Shown: piece after piece, positions 61,919 to 64,000 of the stretch
How the letters are laid out: the number at the start of each line of letters is the position of its first letter
Numbering within the stretch: position 1 is the stretch's first letter
NCBI RefSeq assembly: GCF_019710575.1
Contig: NZ_JAHWFK010000001.1
Span: 620,001 to 684,000, forward strand
Source: Paractinoplanes polyasparticus
GTDB lineage: Bacteria > Actinomycetota > Actinomycetes > Mycobacteriales > Micromonosporaceae
DNA: 64,000 bases
Reading direction: 5' to 3'
Program-made: the position numbers and the translations under genes
Notes under the pieces: model-generated
The model's database searches: none
What the model saw: the letters and a program-made list of their open reading frames with translations, nothing else
Told to the model about the DNA's origin: nothing

Positions 61919-62313
61919 AGCCCGGCGCTGGCGAGCCGGAACGAGCAGCCATGCTCCTTAACGAAGCCGCCCGGTTGCTTCATGAGGCGACCAATGAGCT
62001 CCGCGGCGTAGGTCACGGAGATGGCGTCGTCTACAGCCTTCCCGAGGTGGCAGAGCGCACCGGCTTCGCCCTGCGCCAGCTCACCCTCGACTGCCGTGCA
62101 GGCATTCTCGAACACACCAAGCGTGGCGACTTCCGCGGGATGACCCCCCGGCAACTGGAACTCCTTGTCTCCCGTCATGCAGAAGGCGGCGACCTTGCTC
62201 ACCGCAACCTTGGGCGCAGCGCAAGCAACGGATTAGCGCAGGCCCTAGAGATGACTCGCCACTCGGGCGCCAGTCGGACAACTCCGCGCAACCGCCGGAA
62301 CGCAGTCGCATGA
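61915..62313 (+). CDS. small phage-type protein with MerR/excisionase-like HTH
   Basis: The 132-residue protein has VYSLPEVAERTGFALRQLTL followed by CRAGILEHTKRGDFRGMTPR in its centre, a MerR/Xis-type winged helix. An excisionase or regulator role fits the position after the Cro-like gene, but this is an inference. The N-terminal 40 residues form a helical stretch and the C-terminus is Arg/Ser/Thr-rich. It overlaps both neighbours by ATGA. Confidence 0.65.
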   Translation: MKPGAGEPERAAMLLNEAARLLHEATNELRGVGHGDGVVYSLPEVAERTGFALRQLTLDCRAGILEHTKRGDFRGMTPRQLELLVSRHAEGGDLAHRNLGRSASNGLAQALEMTRHSGASRTTPRNRRNAVA

Positions 62314-62816
62314 ACGGCATCTACAGCGTCGATCACCCGTTGCCGCCACACGTCTGGCTTCGCGGCTACACCGGCAAGTGGCTGCACCTTGTGGATCACT
62401 CGTACCCCGGCCACTACACCGGCAACGAGATGCGTGGGGCCGCTGCATTGTGCGGCGCTTGGATCACCAACTGCGAGGTGTCCATCGATCCGCCGAAGGA
62501 CATGGAGGGGTGCGACGACTGCATCCTGGCCGACATCCTCGAGCCGACGGTGTACCGGTTCTTCGACGCGCAAGGTCGCCTGCTCTACGTCGGTTGCAGC
62601 GAGAACGTGCTTAAGCGCTTCCGCCGGCACAGTCGCCCATATTCGAAGTCGGCCGCTTGGTGGCCGCTCCAGGTCCGTCATTCGTTGACGACCTACCCAA
62701 ACCTCGTCGTAGCCCTCGCCGCCGAATTGCACGCGATCGCGACCGAGAGTCCGCTCTACAACAGGCAGGCTGTGGCCCGAGTAAGGCGTGTCGCACTCGC
62801 AGGGGCCGCCGCATGA
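62310..62816 (+). CDS. GIY-YIG-like nuclease family protein
   Basis: The 168-residue protein has a C-terminal segment (about 81-155) of GIY-YIG shape: VYRFFDAQGRLLYVGCSENV (GIY replaced by VYR, YIG by YVG), an arginine (KRFRRH) and a terminal ESPLYN. The N-terminal 75 residues contain a CGAW…C…C-D-D-C pattern (ALCGAWITNC, EGCDDCI), possibly a zinc site. Endonuclease activity is plausible but the first motif is degenerate. It is in the phage operon. Confidence 0.7.
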   Translation: MNGIYSVDHPLPPHVWLRGYTGKWLHLVDHSYPGHYTGNEMRGAAALCGAWITNCEVSIDPPKDMEGCDDCILADILEPTVYRFFDAQGRLLYVGCSENVLKRFRRHSRPYSKSAAWWPLQVRHSLTTYPNLVVALAAELHAIATESPLYNRQAVARVRRVALAGAAA

Positions 62817-63007
62817 CCCCCGCGACGATCCAGCCCCTGCCCGGCGGTAAGGCCGTCCTGTCGTTCCGCGGCGTGGAGCAGACCTTCGACAACACCCCAG
62901 CCGCCCTTGCTGAGGTCCGTAAGCACCCGTGGATGACCGCCGAGGTGCTGCCGTTCCCGGCTCTGGCGCCGGACGTGCTGGCCGCCTCGCCGGCGCTGAC
63001 TTCCTGA
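62813..63007 (+). CDS. small phage operon protein of unknown function
   Basis: The 64-residue product starts MTPATIQPLPGGKAVLSFRG and ends in an Ala/Leu/Pro-rich tail. It overlaps the preceding gene by ATGA and is followed by a terminator-like hairpin, so it is the last gene of this block. No family is recognised. Confidence 0.5.
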   Translation: MTPATIQPLPGGKAVLSFRGVEQTFDNTPAALAEVRKHPWMTAEVLPFPALAPDVLAASPALTS

Positions 63008-63012
63008 ACGCG

Positions 63013-63042
63013 GAAGCCCCAGGCGTGCAGGCCCGGGGCTTC
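63013..63042 (+). terminator. terminator-like hairpin in the phage operon
   Basis: GAAGCCCC pairs with GGGGCTTC over 8 bases with a 14-base loop, followed by TCTTCC. It stands directly after the last gene of the first block, before a new start with its own GAGGAAAG site, so it may terminate or attenuate early transcription. Confidence 0.55.
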
Positions 63043-63076
63043 TCTTCCTGACCAACGCACTTTGACGAGGAAAGTG

Positions 63077-63280
63077 ATGTTGACCGATATGAATGCTAGC
63101 CCGACGGCCGTGAAGACCACCAGCCGCACCCGACTCGATGGCACACCCATCACCCCGACGTGCACGATCCCGGTCAAGCGGTGCGGCTGCCTGGCCGGCG
63201 ACGACTGCGAGTGCCTGGACATGGGCGACGACGTGTTCGCCGAACCGTTGTTCTGGGATCTGCGCGGGGTAGCCGCATGA
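63077..63280 (+). CDS. small cysteine-rich phage protein
   Basis: The 67-residue product has the cysteine cluster CTIPVKRCGCLAGDDCECLD, which could bind zinc, followed by a hydrophobic tail. A purine-rich GAGGAAAG site precedes the ATG. It overlaps the methyltransferase gene by ATGA. No family is recognised; a regulatory or DNA-mimic role would be guesswork. Confidence 0.55.
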   Translation: MLTDMNASPTAVKTTSRTRLDGTPITPTCTIPVKRCGCLAGDDCECLDMGDDVFAEPLFWDLRGVAA

Positions 63281-63957
63281 AGCCGCGGCTGTTGGACCTC
63301 TTTTGCTGCGAGGGCGGCGCCGGGACTGGCTATGCCCGCGCTGGCTTCGACGTGGTCGGCGTGGACATCGACTCCCAGCCGCGCTACCCGTACGAATTCC
63401 ACCAGGGCGACGCCTCGACGTGGTCGCTCGTTGGCTTCGACGCGGTGCATGCCTCCCCGCCGTGCGAGGACCATTCGGTGACGATGGCTTTCGGCCTGAA
63501 CGATCGGGGCACGGGCTGGTTGCTGCCGCACACAGTGACCCGCCTGCGGGAGTCTGGCCTGCCGTTCGTGATTGAGAACGTGGAGAGCAAGGCCGTCCGG
63601 GCGCACATGCCCGGTGCGATCCGCCTGTGCGGGTCCATGTTCGGTCTTGGCGCTGAGGACTCGCGCGGCAACTGGCGGATCCTGCGGCGGCACCGCCTGT
63701 TCCTGACCTCGTTCCCGCTGCTTGTTCCGGCATGCACATGCCGCGGCCGACTGGTCGGCGGGGTGTACGGGCACGGCGAGCAGGGCGTGAATGGTGGCCG
63801 CGGGTATGGGTTTGCTGCTGACCGGGCCCGTGAGGCGATGGGTATGCCGTGGGCGAGCCGTGATGGCTGCACAGAAGGTATCCCGCCGGCGTACACCGAA
63901 TTTCTGGGCGAGCGGCTGATGTCTGCTGTGCTCGAGCGTCGGGCGGTTGCCGCATGA
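63277..63957 (+). CDS. phage-type DNA (cytosine-5) methyltransferase-like protein
   Basis: The 226-residue protein opens with LLDLFCCEGGAGTGYARAGF, the SAM-binding motif I, followed by VVGVDIDSQPRYPYEFHQGD. It contains the catalytic-type ASPPCEDHS (Cys63), the ENV motif (FVIENVESK) and arginine-rich blocks at 120-145, with PPAYTEFLGERL near the end. It is much shorter than typical Dcm enzymes and lacks a recognisable target-recognition domain, as in many actinophage versions that may protect phage DNA. It overlaps both neighbours by ATGA. Confidence 0.8.
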   Translation: MKPRLLDLFCCEGGAGTGYARAGFDVVGVDIDSQPRYPYEFHQGDASTWSLVGFDAVHASPPCEDHSVTMAFGLNDRGTGWLLPHTVTRLRESGLPFVIENVESKAVRAHMPGAIRLCGSMFGLGAEDSRGNWRILRRHRLFLTSFPLLVPACTCRGRLVGGVYGHGEQGVNGGRGYGFAADRAREAMGMPWASRDGCTEGIPPAYTEFLGERLMSAVLERRAVAA

Positions 63958-64000
63958 CCGCCCGCCGCTGGTGGTGGCTGCGCCTGTCCGCGGCGAAGCA
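63954..64000 (+). CDS. start of the next phage gene, cut by the window end
   Basis: An ATG overlapping the methyltransferase stop (ATGA) opens a frame MTARRWWWLRLSAAK that runs to the last base. Only 15 residues are visible, so no function can be given. Confidence 0.5.
   Translation, partial: MTARRWWWLRLSAAK

Larger units (their letters stand above)
59597..64000. mobile_element. left end of a prophage or integrative element
   Basis: The order tyrosine integrase, convergent phage-type repressor, divergent Cro-like gene, then a run of short genes overlapping by ATGA matches the integration and early region of a temperate actinophage. The run includes a GIY-YIG-like protein and a phage-type cytosine methyltransferase-like protein. 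Codon use is less GC3-biased than in the host genes. The interrupted M14-type gene and the palindromic site at 59613 mark the boundary. No replication, transfer or structural genes are visible, so an integrative conjugative element cannot be excluded. Confidence 0.75.

Overview
The window is high-GC DNA with dense, strongly GC3-biased genes and many ATGA/GTGA translational overlaps. It carries a complete egtABCD ergothioneine operon, a mycothiol-dependent isomerase-family gene, a SigE-family sigma factor and several Tat/Sec-exported enzymes. Together these point to an actinomycete, most likely a Micromonosporaceae member of the Actinoplanes type. The genus is an inference.

Layout. 1-4.3 kb: the tail of a cupin gene, then a three-gene operon of prepilin-like proteins carrying Ig-like and ricin-B-lectin modules. 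4.3-12.6 kb: a membrane diguanylate cyclase, two small membrane proteins, a GlxA-type regulator, YceI, a luciferase-like oxidoreductase, a methyltransferase and a GGDEF-EAL protein. 12.5-15 kb: a minus-strand operon encoding a SigE-family sigma factor, a membrane protein with three C-terminal repeats and an amidoligase-like enzyme. 15-19 kb: lipid kinase, PhoD phosphatase and a PLP aminotransferase. 19.2-23.5 kb: egtA-egtB-egtC-egtD, closed by a strong hairpin. 23.6-34.7 kb: mixed metabolic genes (delta-60 repeat protein, cyclase-family hydrolase, HIT, SagB-like nitroreductase, degenerate GGDEF, PIG-L deacetylase, PEP-mutase-like, BKACE) and small regulators. 34.7-43.8 kb: methyltransferase, serine hydrolase, secreted lipase, erythromycin-esterase-like protein, secreted endo/exonuclease-phosphatase and an HxlR/oxidoreductase pair.

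39.1-50.7 kb is unusually rich in short tandem repeats. At least six GC-rich arrays with different units lie here. One of them is inside a reading frame, where 10-residue repeats sit between the two domains of an alcohol dehydrogenase. A small membrane-protein gene in the same zone is broken by two frameshifts.

50.7-58.6 kb: hydrolases, an SDR/TetR divergent pair with two matching operator boxes (the SDR has an apparent one-base frameshift at its start), an MFS transporter, an M56 peptidase, an SprT-like protein, and a two-domain protein whose C-terminus resembles nucleoside deoxyribosyltransferase/TIR-like enzymes.

58.6-64 kb: the C-terminal remnant of what looks like an M14-type carboxypeptidase abuts a 24-bp inverted-repeat site and a tyrosine integrase. 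Next come a convergent phage-type repressor, a divergent Cro-like gene and a tightly overlapped series of small phage-type genes (GIY-YIG-like nuclease, cytosine-C5 methyltransferase-like protein). This is read as the left end of a prophage or integrative element that continues past the window.

The best candidates for something not well described are the two-domain TIR/deoxyribosyltransferase-like protein beside the integration site, the sigma/repeat-protein/amidoligase operon, and the in-frame minisatellite in the alcohol dehydrogenase. No rRNA, tRNA or CRISPR array was recognised.
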